From Cyclobacteriaceae bacterium (lineage in GTDB: Bacteria; Bacteroidota; Bacteroidia; Cytophagales; Cyclobacteriaceae): DNA of 64,000 bases. Made by a program: the position numbers and the translations under genes. The notes under the pieces are model-generated. The model was given only the letters and a program-made list of their open reading frames with translations, searched no databases and was not told the DNA's origin. Below, one piece after another: positions 1 through 8,418 of the stretch. The stretch lies in NCBI GenBank assembly GCA_019638355.1, contig JAHBTY010000001.1, forward strand, positions 124,001 to 188,000, given 5' to 3'. Numbering within the stretch: position 1 is the stretch's first letter; each line of letters starts with the position of its first letter.

Positions 1-928
1 ATCCGGGTTTCAACTTCACATACGTGTACACTGAATTGATTCCCCACTTTGTTTCTTTTCCACTCAACATTTCCACCAACTTGTAGGGAATAATATATTC
101 AAACCGAAAATCGGTGTTGGATGGAAGATCGTTCAACACGGCCGTAACTGTTAGTGTGAGAGACTCACCAGCCTCTCCTATAGAAACGGTTTCTCCAAGG
201 GGTTCGTTATCGCCAAATAATTCGCGGGCAAACTTTTCGGTAATGGCAATAGACATTGGATCTTTAAATGCAGTTTTCGCATCGCCTTTTAAGAGTGGGA
301 AACTGAACATAGTAAGAATGGCATCATCGGCATAAGCTCCTGTTGTTTTTAAGATGCGTTTATCACCTTCTATAAACAAATGCTGTTCGCCCCAGGCCGT
401 GTAGCTGATCGCACTTTCAACCTGAGCGTATTCCTCCTGCAGTGTGGGTGCCAATACACGTGCAGTTACATCCCAGCTATTAATCTTGCCGTTGGCATTA
501 GTTCTGTTCCAAACTTTATAAAGCCTGTCTTTGTCGGTATGGAATTGATCATAGCTAAACTCATTTTGTATCCATAAGAATAAAAAGGCAAAAGCAGTTA
601 TACCTAGTGCCAGACTAAACAGGTTAATGAATGAATAGCTTTTGTTGCGAAGCATTACGCGCAGGGCAACTTTAAAATAGTTGGAGAGCATATCGGTATA
701 GTTTGAATGAACAGATAGTTTGTTGCGTAATAAAATTCCTGGCCGGAAAAATCGAATGGTATTCCAAAACAGTCTGCGTTTTGATTTTTGTTGACTGAAT
801 TTTTTTAGATCACGCTCGTAATGTTGCAGCAGATCACCTTCAATTTCCTCAAGCAGATACGATGGGCAGAAGGCGCGGAGGAGGCGCAGCACAAAGATGG
901 TGTCGGTATTTCTTTCAGGGGTTTTCAT
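1..928 (-). CDS. FtsX/MacB-type ABC transporter permease, partial (C-terminus beyond the left edge)
   Basis: Inner-membrane permease of the MacB/FtsX class; 309 codons of the N-terminal part are present and the gene runs off position 1. Residues 1-85 are a soluble helical 'permease prefix' (contains LRAFCPSYLLEEIEGDL), which in Bacteroidota marks permeases encoded with PadR regulators. A membrane helix follows near residue 95 (INLFSLALGITAFAFLF), then the extracytoplasmic MacB-like domain (DVTARVLAPTLQEEYAQVE). The ATG at 928 is the first in frame. The expected partner, a padR gene, lies upstream on the same strand at 1554-1880, but a PIN toxin-antitoxin pair on the opposite strand separates them. 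The remaining three helices should lie outside the window. The substrate cannot be told. Confidence 0.88.
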   Translation of the reverse strand, partial: MKTPERNTDTIFVLRLLRAFCPSYLLEEIEGDLLQHYERDLKKFSQQKSKRRLFWNTIRFFRPGILLRNKLSVHSNYTDMLSNYFKVALRVMLRNKSYSFINLFSLALGITAFAFLFLWIQNEFSYDQFHTDKDRLYKVWNRTNANGKINSWDVTARVLAPTLQEEYAQVESAISYTAWGEQHLFIEGDKRILKTTGAYADDAILTMFSFPLLKGDAKTAFKDPMSIAITEKFARELFGDNEPLGETVSIGEAGESLTLTVTAVLNDLPSNTDFRFEYIIPYKLVEMLSGKETKWGINSVYTYVKLKPG

Positions 929-940
929 TAAATTTGTTTT

Positions 941-1150
941 ATGAAAACGATAACATTAGAAGCATCCGATGAGTTAGCTGATCGTTTTGCTAAACTCAGC
1001 GAAGAAGATAAAAGAGGATTGAGCGAAATGGTTCGTCTGTTAATTGAAGATAAGCGAACACTTAGGCAAGTGATGGATGACATTAGCGAGTATGCCCAAA
1101 AGCAAGGCATGACCCCCGAGTTACTTGAACAGCTACTGAAGGAGAAATAG
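941..1150 (+). CDS. Antitoxin of a PIN-type toxin-antitoxin pair
   Basis: Sixty-nine-residue protein whose N-terminus (MKTITLEASDELADRF) looks like the strand and first helix of a ribbon-helix-helix DNA-binding domain. The rest is helical and charged (GLSEMVRLLIEDKRTL, then a basic tail) and would bind the toxin. Its stop codon abuts the toxin start at 1151 with no gap, the usual antitoxin-first order. A TAnnTTTG element (TAAATTTG, 929-936) ends 4 bases before the ATG, so the message may be leaderless, although I see no convincing -33 TTG. Only 12 bases separate this start from the oppositely directed permease start. The function is inferred mainly from position and size. Confidence 0.8.
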   Translation: MKTITLEASDELADRFAKLSEEDKRGLSEMVRLLIEDKRTLRQVMDDISEYAQKQGMTPELLEQLLKEK

Positions 1151-1552
1151 TTGAACTTTATTATCGATACTAATGTGTTGATTAGCGCAGCTCTGTTTAA
1201 GGGATCTGTGCAAGACAAAGTGTTTGATAAAGCCTGTGGTTTGGGAAACATCATTACTTCAGACCTTCTGTATGACGAATTGAAAGAAGTAATCAATCGA
1301 ACTAAGTTTGATCGGTATTTTAAAGCGGGGGATCGGAGGAAATTTTTAGCACGGTACAAAGCCGAAACAAAATTTGTCGTAGTAACCCATCGGATTTCTA
1401 AGAGCATAGACCCAAAAGACGATATGTTTCTTGAACTCGCTCTATCAGGTAAGGCTGCTTGCATCATCACCAACGACCCTGATTTGCTCATCCTCCATCC
1501 ATTTGAAAATATCTCAATCATTTCCCCCAAAGAATTTTTAGAAAAGTTTTAG
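1151..1552 (+). CDS. PIN-domain RNase toxin
   Basis: Putative ribonuclease toxin of 133 residues, the standard PIN length. The first conserved acidic residue is seen in FIIDTNVLISA (Asp6), another in TSDLLYDELKEV (Glu region near residue 45) and the last cluster in IDPKDDMFLELAL and ITNDPDLL (near residues 88-110). These acids coordinate the metal for RNA cleavage in the family. The start is a TTG directly after the antitoxin stop, which suggests translational coupling. The stop at 1552 is one base from the convergent padR stop at 1554, so the cassette fits the gap between padR and the permease almost exactly. Confidence 0.87.
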   Translation: MNFIIDTNVLISAALFKGSVQDKVFDKACGLGNIITSDLLYDELKEVINRTKFDRYFKAGDRRKFLARYKAETKFVVVTHRISKSIDPKDDMFLELALSGKAACIITNDPDLLILHPFENISIISPKEFLEKF

Positions 1553-1553
1553 G

Positions 1554-1880
1554 TTACCCAATCTTCAATTGAGGCACCAGCTTCCACAAATCCACGCGCG
1601 CATCTTTCATCGCTTTTAGCATGGCAAGCCCTGCATTGGTAATGGTGTAGATGCGCTTTCTTCGACCACCTCTTTCATTTGTTCCGCCACCCATGTTGGA
1701 TTTCAAAAAACCCTTGTCTTCCAACCGATAAAGGGTTACATGCACTGCGCTTAGGTTAACAGCGCGCTTCATGCGGGCTTCAATTTCCTCGGCTATGGCC
1801 GCACCGTATGCATCTTCTTTAAGTGCTGCCACCAATGTTAAAACCAGTTCTTCAAACTCACCCAAATATTCCTTAGCCAT
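1554..1880 (-). CDS. PadR-family transcriptional regulator
   Basis: Winged-helix repressor of 108 residues, matching the short PadR class. Visible elements are LGEFEELVLTLVAALKEDAYG (helix 1 and turn), the recognition region SAVHVTLYRLEDKGFL, and the basic wing GGRRKRIYTITNAGLAML. PadR proteins usually sense membrane-active compounds and control a neighbouring transporter. Here the natural target is the FtsX permease at 1-928 on the same strand, although a toxin-antitoxin pair lies in between on the opposite strand. The ATG at 1880 is preceded by an AT-rich stretch. Confidence 0.9.
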   Translation of the reverse strand: MAKEYLGEFEELVLTLVAALKEDAYGAAIAEEIEARMKRAVNLSAVHVTLYRLEDKGFLKSNMGGGTNERGGRRKRIYTITNAGLAMLKAMKDARVDLWKLVPQLKIG

Positions 1881-1943
1881 ATATATGCTTATATTTTGTA
1901 AAGCAAATAAATGGATTGATTGTCAAAGTTCCAAATCATAATC

Positions 1944-3098
1944 TTATAAGAATCTGTAGATGGCTGCCTTCCGGGATTTTAAGCGGTTGTAGGCATTGCA
2001 TAACGGAATCATCAACAGTACTACCACAACCCAAAACAAATAGACCCAACCGAGTGTGTAGCCGCCTTCGGGCGTAATACCACCAAACGATTTTGCAAAG
2101 TTGCCGGTGCGCAACATCGTGCTGATTAATGCAAAAGCATGGATCACATAAAAGTGAACGATAAAATAAAACAAGGGCACACGGCCAATAGTATTCAACA
2201 CGCGGGTCAATTTCGTTTCAACTTTTTCCAGCCAGGCCAACAGCATTAATAATGGTCCGACTGTCATTAATGTAAAAAGTAACGAAGGTGGGTATTTACT
2301 GGTGTTGAGAAAAGAGAGCACGGTGTACCAACCCGATTCTTGCGCAGCCCAAGGAGCAGGATCGCCATACAAATTGATAACTCGCAAAACCATAAATGCA
2401 ACCACACACGCTGCCCCTGTGCGTAGCAAAAATTTTTGTCGGGTTGCTGCATCCGTATTGGTGTACCAGGTTCCCAGGCTGTAGCCCAGTAACAAGATCC
2501 CCAGCCATGGAATTATCGGATATGTAACAATGAAAGCAACATCAGGTGTAACTGGCAGAAATCCTCTGCTCATGAATATAGTCCACGGTGCAAACGCAAT
2601 ACTTGTTGGCTCAACAGAAACGCCTTGAAGTAAATTGTGGCCGACAACAATAATCAACCCCAAAACTAAAATCCATCGGTTGGGTAAGTGAATGAGGGCG
2701 GCCAGCAAAATCATGCAAACACCAAACAACCAAAGCACGCTTAGAATAGTAACATCAAAATAAAAATTGAAAAAGTATCCAAAACGTAATACCGTAAACT
2801 CGAGAATTATCATCCAAAGACCTCGGGTAAGCAGGTAACGGGAAAGCTCAGCTTTTAATTTTCGTTGCAACGAAATGTTTGCCGCTAAACCAGATAGCAA
2901 AACAAAGCCCGGCATACAAAAGTGTGTGATCCAACGAGTGAAAAATAAAGCCGTGTGTGTCTTCTCCATATTGGTTGGATCGAATATAAATGCATCGGCA
3001 TAAAAATAATCGCGGGTATGATCGAGTGCCATGATTACCATGATGAGCCCACGGGCTATATCAATGGAAGAAATGCGATTCTGATTTAACGTTGACAT
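1944..3098 (-). CDS. DUF1624/heparan-alpha-glucosaminide acetyltransferase-like membrane protein
   Basis: Polytopic inner-membrane protein of 384 residues with about ten hydrophobic helices. The N-terminal signature RISSIDIARGLIMVIMALDH is typical of the DUF1624/YeiB-like superfamily, whose members move acyl groups across the membrane; the His in MALDHTRD is the conserved one. The ATG at 3098 is chosen; the open frame continues upstream to a TTG at 3131 without a better start. A 9+9-base inverted repeat (3110-3133) lies just upstream and may be an operator or leader hairpin. The acyl donor and acceptor are unknown. Confidence 0.82.
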   Translation of the reverse strand: MSTLNQNRISSIDIARGLIMVIMALDHTRDYFYADAFIFDPTNMEKTHTALFFTRWITHFCMPGFVLLSGLAANISLQRKLKAELSRYLLTRGLWMIILEFTVLRFGYFFNFYFDVTILSVLWLFGVCMILLAALIHLPNRWILVLGLIIVVGHNLLQGVSVEPTSIAFAPWTIFMSRGFLPVTPDVAFIVTYPIIPWLGILLLGYSLGTWYTNTDAATRQKFLLRTGAACVVAFMVLRVINLYGDPAPWAAQESGWYTVLSFLNTSKYPPSLLFTLMTVGPLLMLLAWLEKVETKLTRVLNTIGRVPLFYFIVHFYVIHAFALISTMLRTGNFAKSFGGITPEGGYTLGWVYLFWVVVVLLMIPLCNAYNRLKSRKAAIYRFL

Positions 3099-3109
3099 AG
3101 TAATGGCAA

Positions 3110-3133
3110 ACTTGTTTACGAGATTAAACAAGT
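3110..3133. promoter_or_regulatory. Inverted repeat upstream of the DUF1624-like gene
   Basis: Perfect 9-base arms ACTTGTTTA and TAAACAAGT separated by 6 bases, ending 12 bases before the start codon at 3098 on the minus strand. The position suits either a repressor operator or a 5' leader hairpin. There is no neighbouring regulator gene to assign it to. Confidence 0.4.
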
Positions 3134-3185
3134 AAATGCACTGCTACAAGCACTCCTATTGACTTGGCAGAACTACCAGATTTGG

Positions 3186-6071
3186 TTAAATCAGTTTCTC
3201 TTTCAAAAATTCTGCTGTGTAACTGCCTTTGGCTTTCTTCACCAAGTCTTCCGGTGTGCCTTCAAATAGAAGTTTACCGCCCTTCTTTTCACCCCCCTCC
3301 GGGCCGAGGTCAATAATCCAATCGGCACACTTGATGATTTCAAGATTGTGCTCGATCACAATTACCGAATGGCCCTGATCAACAAGTGCATTGATCGCCT
3401 TCAGCAACTTCGAGATGTCGTGAAAGTGCAGACCGGTAGTGGGTTCATCAAAAATGAAAAGAATGTTGCCCGTTGTATCTGAATTATTCTTGCCTAAGAA
3501 TGAAGCTAGCTTTACCCGCTGTGCTTCACCACCTGAAAGCGAGTTAGAAGATTGGCCAAGTTTTACATAACCCAACCCAACTTCATACAAAGGAAGAATG
3601 CGTTCGTAAACGGCTTTCTTGTCTTTGAAAAATTCCAAGCCAGCCTCCACCGTCATGTCCAGCACATCGGCAATGTTTTTACTGTTGTGTTGTACCTCCA
3701 GTACTTCCTGCTTAAAACGCTTGCCGCCACAACTTTCGCATTTCAGAAAGATGTCGGCCATAAATTGCATTTCAATTTTTATCTCGCCCTCGCCTTCGCA
3801 GGTTTCGCAGCGGCCACCCTCCACATTAAATGAAAAATGTGATGGCTTATACCCGCGTTGTTTGCTCAATGGTTGATCGGCATAAAGATTCCGAATTGCA
3901 TCGTATGCTTTCACATAACTGATAGGATTGGAACGCGATGATTTACCAATCGGGTTTTGATCGACAAATTCTACTTGGGCGATTTTATTGATATCGCCCT
4001 CTAACCGATCGTACTTGCCTGGCGTTTCGGCAACCGAACCGCTTACGCGACCTAAAGCCGGGTAAAGTATTTTCTTAACTAAAGTTGATTTGCCCGAACC
4101 ACTTACTCCGGTTACAACCGTAAGCACACCCAAAGGAAATTTTACCGTAAGGTTTTTCAGATTATTCTCGCGTGCACCCGAAACCGTAACCGCATCTTTC
4201 CACTTTCTGCGAACTTTAGGCACGGCAATTTTTTCGGTGCCATTCAGATAATCGACTGTGTGCGATTTTACTTTACCATTTAACTCATTTTGCGAACCTT
4301 GAAAAATTAATTCACCACCGTGCGAACCCGCATCGGGACCAATATCAATAATCTGATCGGCCGCGCGCATTATCTCTTCTTCGTGTTCCACCACTATAAC
4401 CGTGTTGCCCATATCGCGCAACGATTTCAACACCTCCACCATGCGTGCCGTATCGCGCGGATGCAAGCCAATACTGGGTTCGTCCATAATGTACATGGAA
4501 CCCACCAACGCACTGCCCAAAGAAGTTGCCAGTTTTATACGTTGAAACTCACCACCCGATAAAGTTGAGGTTACCCGATTTAGAGTCAGGTAACCCAAGC
4601 CTACTTTGTCCATGTATTCCAATCGCGATTTTATTTCGGTAAGAATGCGTTCAGAAATTTTTTGTTCGTAAGCGGGTAATTTCAGTTCGTTAAAAAATAC
4701 CAGTGTCTCTTCAATCGGCATCAGTACCAGATCGGTGATGGAGGTATCAGCAATTTTTACGTAGGCCGCATCTTTCCGCAGCTTCGTACCGCGACAATCG
4801 GGGCACGTAGTTCTTCCGCGGTAACGCGACAGCATTACGCGATACTGAATTTTATGGGTTTTGGATTCGAGGTATTTGAAGAAGTCGTTGATCCCATCGA
4901 AGTGCTCGTTGCCTTTCCATAACACATCACGTTCTTTCAGGGTGAGCTCGCTGTATGGCCGATGAATCGGAAAATCAAACTTGATTCCATTCTTGATCAG
5001 AGGCTTTGCCCATTCGCTCATTACTTCGCCACGCCAGGGGGCAACAGCGCCTTCGTAAATAGAAAGCGATTTATCAGGAATAACCAGGTCTTCATCAATG
5101 CCCAACACTTTGCCAAATCCTTCGCACGTAGTGCAGGCTCCAAATGGGTTGTTAAAACTGAATAAATTAATGGAAGGCTCGGTAAACGTTATGCCATCCA
5201 ACTCAAAGCGATCCGAAAAGTTAACCTTGTTTCCCTCTACATACAGTACACAATCGCCATGTCCTTCGAAGAAAGCTGTTTGTACGGAATCGGATAACCG
5301 AAAGGTAAGGTCTTCATCGGAAGCATTAACAGTTGCCCGGTCGATGAGAATTTCAACCGAATCGGATTCGATTTTTGAGGAAGATTTTTTCTTGGCCTCA
5401 CCTCTGCCCTTCTCCCGTGGGAGAGGGGCGTCAGCCTCAGGCTGACGGGGTGAGGGACCTAAAATCTCTTCAATGAATTTCATCTCACCATTCACCAACA
5501 CCCGCGCAAAGCCTTTGCTCAATAACAAGTTCAATTCATCGGCCAGTTTGCGCCCTTTGCTAATCTTCAGCGGGCACGCTACCATAATGCGGGTACCAGT
5601 TGGTTGTTTGTTGATGTAATCCACCACATCGGTTACGGTGTCGCGCTTTACTTCTTTACCACTAACGGGTGAATAAGTTTTGCCAACGCGCGCAAAAAGG
5701 AGTTTGAGATAATCGTAAATCTCGGTGGTAGTGCCCACGGTAGAGCGTGGGTTACGGGTGTTCACCTTTTGCTCAATTGCAATAGCGGGTGAAACTCCGC
5801 GGATATAATCTACCTCGGGTTTTTCCATGCGCCCCAAGAACTGACGGGCGTAGGAACTCAGACTTTCTACATACATGCGCTGCCCTTCGGCAAACAAAGT
5901 ATCGAACGCTAACGATGATTTTCCAGAACCCGAAAGGCCGGTAACTACTACCAGTTTATTACGAGGAATAGCGACACTCAGGTTTTTTAAATTATTAACC
6001 CGTGCGCGTTTAATGATAATAAACTCTTTGGGGTCAAGATCGTCTAGGTAAGAATCGTTGGAGGCGTGCAT
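3186..6071 (-). CDS. uvrA: UvrABC system protein A
   Basis: ATP-driven damage sensor of nucleotide excision repair, 961 residues. Two ABC ATPase halves are present: Walker [10 protein letters not shown] near residue 45 and GVSGSGKST near residue 650, signature LSGGE in both halves, and Walker B IMDEPS and IFDEPT. Zinc-binding cysteine pairs are seen at CTTC (about 313-316), CPDC and CETC...CESC. The start is the ATG at 6071 ([10 protein letters not shown]); the frame continues to a TTG at 6083 that is less likely. Residues about 206-226, between the signature-domain strands and [10 protein letters not shown], are encoded by a palindromic repeat (separate entry) and look like an in-frame insertion. 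They are rich in Pro, Arg and Glu and are followed by a Lys/Ser stretch. The reading frame is intact. Confidence 0.98.
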   Translation of the reverse strand: MHASNDSYLDDLDPKEFIIIKRARVNNLKNLSVAIPRNKLVVVTGLSGSGKSSLAFDTLFAEGQRMYVESLSSYARQFLGRMEKPEVDYIRGVSPAIAIEQKVNTRNPRSTVGTTTEIYDYLKLLFARVGKTYSPVSGKEVKRDTVTDVVDYINKQPTGTRIMVACPLKISKGRKLADELNLLLSKGFARVLVNGEMKFIEEILGPSPRQPEADAPLPREKGRGEAKKKSSSKIESDSVEILIDRATVNASDEDLTFRLSDSVQTAFFEGHGDCVLYVEGNKVNFSDRFELDGITFTEPSINLFSFNNPFGACTTCEGFGKVLGIDEDLVIPDKSLSIYEGAVAPWRGEVMSEWAKPLIKNGIKFDFPIHRPYSELTLKERDVLWKGNEHFDGINDFFKYLESKTHKIQYRVMLSRYRGRTTCPDCRGTKLRKDAAYVKIADTSITDLVLMPIEETLVFFNELKLPAYEQKISERILTEIKSRLEYMDKVGLGYLTLNRVTSTLSGGEFQRIKLATSLGSALVGSMYIMDEPSIGLHPRDTARMVEVLKSLRDMGNTVIVVEHEEEIMRAADQIIDIGPDAGSHGGELIFQGSQNELNGKVKSHTVDYLNGTEKIAVPKVRRKWKDAVTVSGARENNLKNLTVKFPLGVLTVVTGVSGSGKSTLVKKILYPALGRVSGSVAETPGKYDRLEGDINKIAQVEFVDQNPIGKSSRSNPISYVKAYDAIRNLYADQPLSKQRGYKPSHFSFNVEGGRCETCEGEGEIKIEMQFMADIFLKCESCGGKRFKQEVLEVQHNSKNIADVLDMTVEAGLEFFKDKKAVYERILPLYEVGLGYVKLGQSSNSLSGGEAQRVKLASFLGKNNSDTTGNILFIFDEPTTGLHFHDISKLLKAINALVDQGHSVIVIEHNLEIIKCADWIIDLGPEGGEKKGGKLLFEGTPEDLVKKAKGSYTAEFLKEKLI
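5396..5456. repeat. REP-like palindromic element translated within uvrA
   Basis: About 60 bases with nested dyad symmetry. The outer arms are CCTCACC (5396-5402) and GGTGAGG (5449-5455). Inside are two hairpins: CCCTTCTCCC/GGGAGAGGGG and GTCAGCC-tca-GGCTGAC. The whole can fold as a three-way junction. It is far more GC-rich than the surrounding gene and stays in the uvrA frame. Elements of the form CCCTCACCCC...CTCTCCC-GGGAGAGG are scattered repeats in many bacteria, usually between genes. I see no second copy in this window. Confidence 0.7.
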
Positions 6072-6137
6072 GCGAAACGACAAAAGTAAAAAATCGTAAA
6101 TGGTTGTCCTACCCGGAATGCAACGTTGGGCTATTAT

Positions 6138-6173
6138 AAAAACTAAAACACCACCCGTTTTGTGCAGGTGGTG
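6138..6173 (-). terminator. Rho-independent terminator after the acidic small protein gene
   Basis: Read on the minus strand: CACCACC, a loop of about 11 bases, then GGTGGTG followed by TTTTAGTTTTT. It lies about 20 bases past the stop at 6196 and before uvrA. Confidence 0.75.
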
Positions 6174-6195
6174 CTAATTAATTTTTCTTGCTGAT

Positions 6196-6570
6196 TTAGT
6201 TATCAAAGTCAGGATCGTAGCTGGCTTCTTTACCAGAGCCACCACCTTCATCATCAAAATCATTGTTGTCAAAATCATCATCGCTATCGGAAGATGACCG
6301 CAAGTCGTCATCGCTATCGCCATCAAACTCCTGGCGTTCGCCCGACTCTACATCGTAGCCGCCATCGCTGTTTTTGGTTGCGGGTACTTTTACCAGGTAC
6401 ACCGAGTCATCCGTTTCCAACGGAAAAACGAAAATAGGTTCTCGTTTAGCATTGGTAATGCGGGTAATGCTTCCTTCATATCCATTAGGATATTGCTCTT
6501 TCATTAAGTCGCGGAGCTCGTCATTCAGGTTCTCGAGACTTTTAATTATACGTTTCTTTGTTACTGCCAT
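6196..6570 (-). CDS. Conserved small protein with acidic disordered C-terminus
   Basis: A 124-residue protein that I do not recognise by name. Residues 1-65 look folded: a basic helix (KKRIIKSLENLNDELRDLMKE) followed by strands (ITNAKREPIFVFPLET, VYLVKVPAT). From about residue 70 it is low-complexity and highly acidic (runs of Asp and Ser, then GGGSGKEASYDPDFDN). There is no signal peptide, so it is probably cytoplasmic. It has its own terminator and starts divergently from the ECF sigma gene, with which it shares the 168-base spacer. An acidic tail of this kind could mimic nucleic acid or act as a chaperone tail; that is speculation. Confidence 0.75.
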   Translation of the reverse strand: MAVTKKRIIKSLENLNDELRDLMKEQYPNGYEGSITRITNAKREPIFVFPLETDDSVYLVKVPATKNSDGGYDVESGERQEFDGDSDDDLRSSSDSDDDFDNNDFDDEGGGSGKEASYDPDFDN

Positions 6571-6635
6571 TGCGTTTAAAAATCGAGGCCAAATAGCATA
6601 AGAAACCTATTAGAAGGCAAATTTTTTTTAAATTT

Positions 6636-6667
6636 TTTTGTCTTTTTCAGGAATCTTTCTACTTTTC
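6636..6667 (+). promoter_or_regulatory. Probable promoter of the ECF sigma gene
   Basis: TTTTG (ending 6640), a 19-base spacer, then TACTTTTC (6660-6667), one mismatch from the Bacteroidota -7 consensus TAnnTTTG. It would give a leader of about 65 bases before the ATG at 6739. Confidence 0.5.
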
Positions 6668-6738
6668 ATTTCTCAAACAATTCCATTTAACCCACATACT
6701 ATCGAGCGAGACATCTACGTTACCTAAACGCAAAGCAG

Positions 6739-7392
6739 ATGATTGACAGCAGATGCAGCGACAGCCAGTTGGTTTCGCTTTATCAAACCGGTAACGAAGA
6801 GGCGTTCGAGATGCTACTTCACAGACACAAGTCCCGTATTTATACGGCCATTTACATGATAGTTAAAGACCGCTATGAAGCAGAAGATTTGCTTCAAGAC
6901 ACCTTTATAAAGGCGGTTAATACTATTAAGGGTGGCCGATATAACGAAGAGGGTAAGTTTTTACCCTGGATTAGTCGTATTGCCCATAACCTGGCCATAG
7001 ACCGCTTCCGCAGAAACAAACGCTACCCAGAAGTAGTGTTAGAAGACGGAAGCCGCGTGTTCGACTCCATGCAGTTTTCGGAGGAGTCGTACGAAGCCAA
7101 GCAGTTGATGCGCGATACCAAATCCAGGTTGCGGGATCTTGTAAAAGAACTACCTGAGGAACAAAAACAGGTATTGATTATGCGGCATTACCTGGAAATG
7201 AGTTTTCAGGAAATTGCAGATCGCACGGGGGTGAGTATAAATACAGCATTGGGGCGTATGCGGTATGCGTTAATCAACTTAAGGAAGAAAATGATTAAAA
7301 ACCATATTGCCTATGACAAAGACCTTTACCCAAAACGATCTGATCAGGTTTATATACCGCGAGACCTCGGAAGAGGAAACGAGGGAGATTAA
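6739..7392 (+). CDS. ECF-type RNA polymerase sigma factor
   Basis: Sigma-70 family factor of 217 residues. Region 2 is seen at residues 10-85 (NEEAFEMLLHRHKSRIYTAI, then DRYEAEDLLQDTFIKA, WISRIAHNLAIDRFRR). Region 4 is seen at about 130-185 (LVKELPEEQKQVLIMRHYLE, MSFQEIADRTGVSINTALGR, the -35-reading helix-turn-helix). The C-terminal 30 residues after MIKNHIAYDK are an unusual basic extension encoded where the next gene overlaps (7313-7392). No classical transmembrane anti-sigma gene follows. The small overlapping downstream gene is the only candidate partner. Confidence 0.93.
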   Translation: MIDSRCSDSQLVSLYQTGNEEAFEMLLHRHKSRIYTAIYMIVKDRYEAEDLLQDTFIKAVNTIKGGRYNEEGKFLPWISRIAHNLAIDRFRRNKRYPEVVLEDGSRVFDSMQFSEESYEAKQLMRDTKSRLRDLVKELPEEQKQVLIMRHYLEMSFQEIADRTGVSINTALGRMRYALINLRKKMIKNHIAYDKDLYPKRSDQVYIPRDLGRGNEGD

Positions 7393-7543
7393 CAAAGCCC
7401 TGCTTTGCGATAGCGACCTGCAAGCACAGTACAAAGAACTGAATGCCACTTACAAGCAATTGAACCAGGCAAAACTGGAACCTTCTGCTGCAAGCATTCA
7501 AAATATTTTGAACTATGCGCGCGGACTGCAGGAACATACCTGA
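7313..7543 (+). CDS. Small protein overlapping the ECF sigma gene, possible sigma partner
   Basis: A 76-residue protein (MTKTFTQNDLIRFIYRETSE...) starting inside the sigma gene, out of frame by one, with an 80-base overlap. The overlap implies translational coupling and a fixed ratio to the sigma factor. The N-terminus (NDLIRFIYRETSEEETREIN) resembles the helical start of anti-sigma domains of the zinc-finger family, but no HxxxCxxC is present. There are no membrane segments. The role as a soluble anti-sigma is inferred from position only. The ATG at 7313 is chosen over the TTG two codons earlier. Confidence 0.8.
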   Translation: MTKTFTQNDLIRFIYRETSEEETREINKALLCDSDLQAQYKELNATYKQLNQAKLEPSAASIQNILNYARGLQEHT

Positions 7544-7555
7544 TTTAAAAACTGT

Positions 7556-7586
7556 AAAGACCTCCACCATGGAGGTCTTTTTATTT
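7556..7586 (+). terminator. Terminator of the sigma factor operon
   Basis: Perfect 11-base stem AAAGACCTCCA / TGGAGGTCTTT with a 3-base loop, then TTATTT. It begins 13 bases after the stop at 7543. Confidence 0.9.
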
Positions 7587-7661
7587 ACGGTTCATCTCTC
7601 CCACTCAACAGTTCGGTAGTATTCTTTTTACTGAATTGCTGTGCGCCATTACCTTGGCAGC

Positions 7662-8324
7662 ATGAATACAGAAAAATTTCTTTCGTATATGTTGGTGCTG
7701 CACATTGCGGGAGGCACCGTTGCGTTGCTTACCGGCCTTGGAGCCATGTTCACTACCAAAGGCAGCAAACCTCATCGCTTATTCGGTAAAATTTATTTTT
7801 GGGGAATGACGGCTGTGTTTGTGGGTGCACTCTTTACAGCCATTGGTCACAGTCGCGATTTTTTGCTGATGGTTGCCTTCTTCAGTTATTACATGACGGT
7901 GCGCGGTTATAGAATTTTATCTCAGAAGAAACTACATGCAGGCCAAAAAGCTGCCCCTTTAGATTGGGCATTTGCCTTGGTCTCAGGATTATTTATTGTG
8001 GCGTTGCTTGGCTGGGGAGTCTGGGCATTGATGAATGGAAGCACCATGGGCATTGTAGGAATTGTATTCGGATTAATTGGGTCTAACTTTTTGTTTCAGG
8101 ATGTAAAGACTTTTGTAAAACCGCCAAAACAAAAAATGCATTGGTGGTATGGCCACATCAACAGCATGGGTGGAAGTTATATCTCAGCTGTTACAGCTTT
8201 TGTGGTGGTGAACATTCAATTGCCCCAGTTTCAATGGACATTATGGGTACTGCCCGGTGTAATAGGTGGAATTATAATCGGGCGAACAATCAGAAAGTAT
8301 AAAGTAAAGTTTGGGGAGGTGTGA
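7662..8324 (+). CDS. DUF2306-like membrane protein
   Basis: Integral membrane protein of 220 residues with about six to seven hydrophobic helices. The stretch LHIAGGTVALLTGLGAMF, then KPHRLFGKIYFWGM, is typical of DUF2306-type proteins, where the conserved His and the HRxxG turn lie between the first two helices. The function of the family is unknown. The ATG at 7662 is chosen; a GTG lies 7 codons upstream. It is monocistronic, with a terminator before it and a convergent gene after it. The 94-base gap that follows holds only a short dyad (TCTGTG-AGGA-CACAGA, 8338-8353). Confidence 0.8.
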   Translation: MNTEKFLSYMLVLHIAGGTVALLTGLGAMFTTKGSKPHRLFGKIYFWGMTAVFVGALFTAIGHSRDFLLMVAFFSYYMTVRGYRILSQKKLHAGQKAAPLDWAFALVSGLFIVALLGWGVWALMNGSTMGIVGIVFGLIGSNFLFQDVKTFVKPPKQKMHWWYGHINSMGGSYISAVTAFVVVNIQLPQFQWTLWVLPGVIGGIIIGRTIRKYKVKFGEV

Positions 8325-8418
8325 GGTTTGGATAAGATCTGTGAGGACACAGACCTTGGAGGAGGGACGTTGATTAAACGCTTTAAACTTAGTGACTTGC
8401 GACTTCGTGGTTATTATC

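Noticed and set aside
928-1530. A 200-codon open frame on the minus strand across the PIN toxin-antitoxin genes
   Set aside because: It runs antisense to two well-supported genes, has low-complexity Ser/Leu composition and no domain signature.
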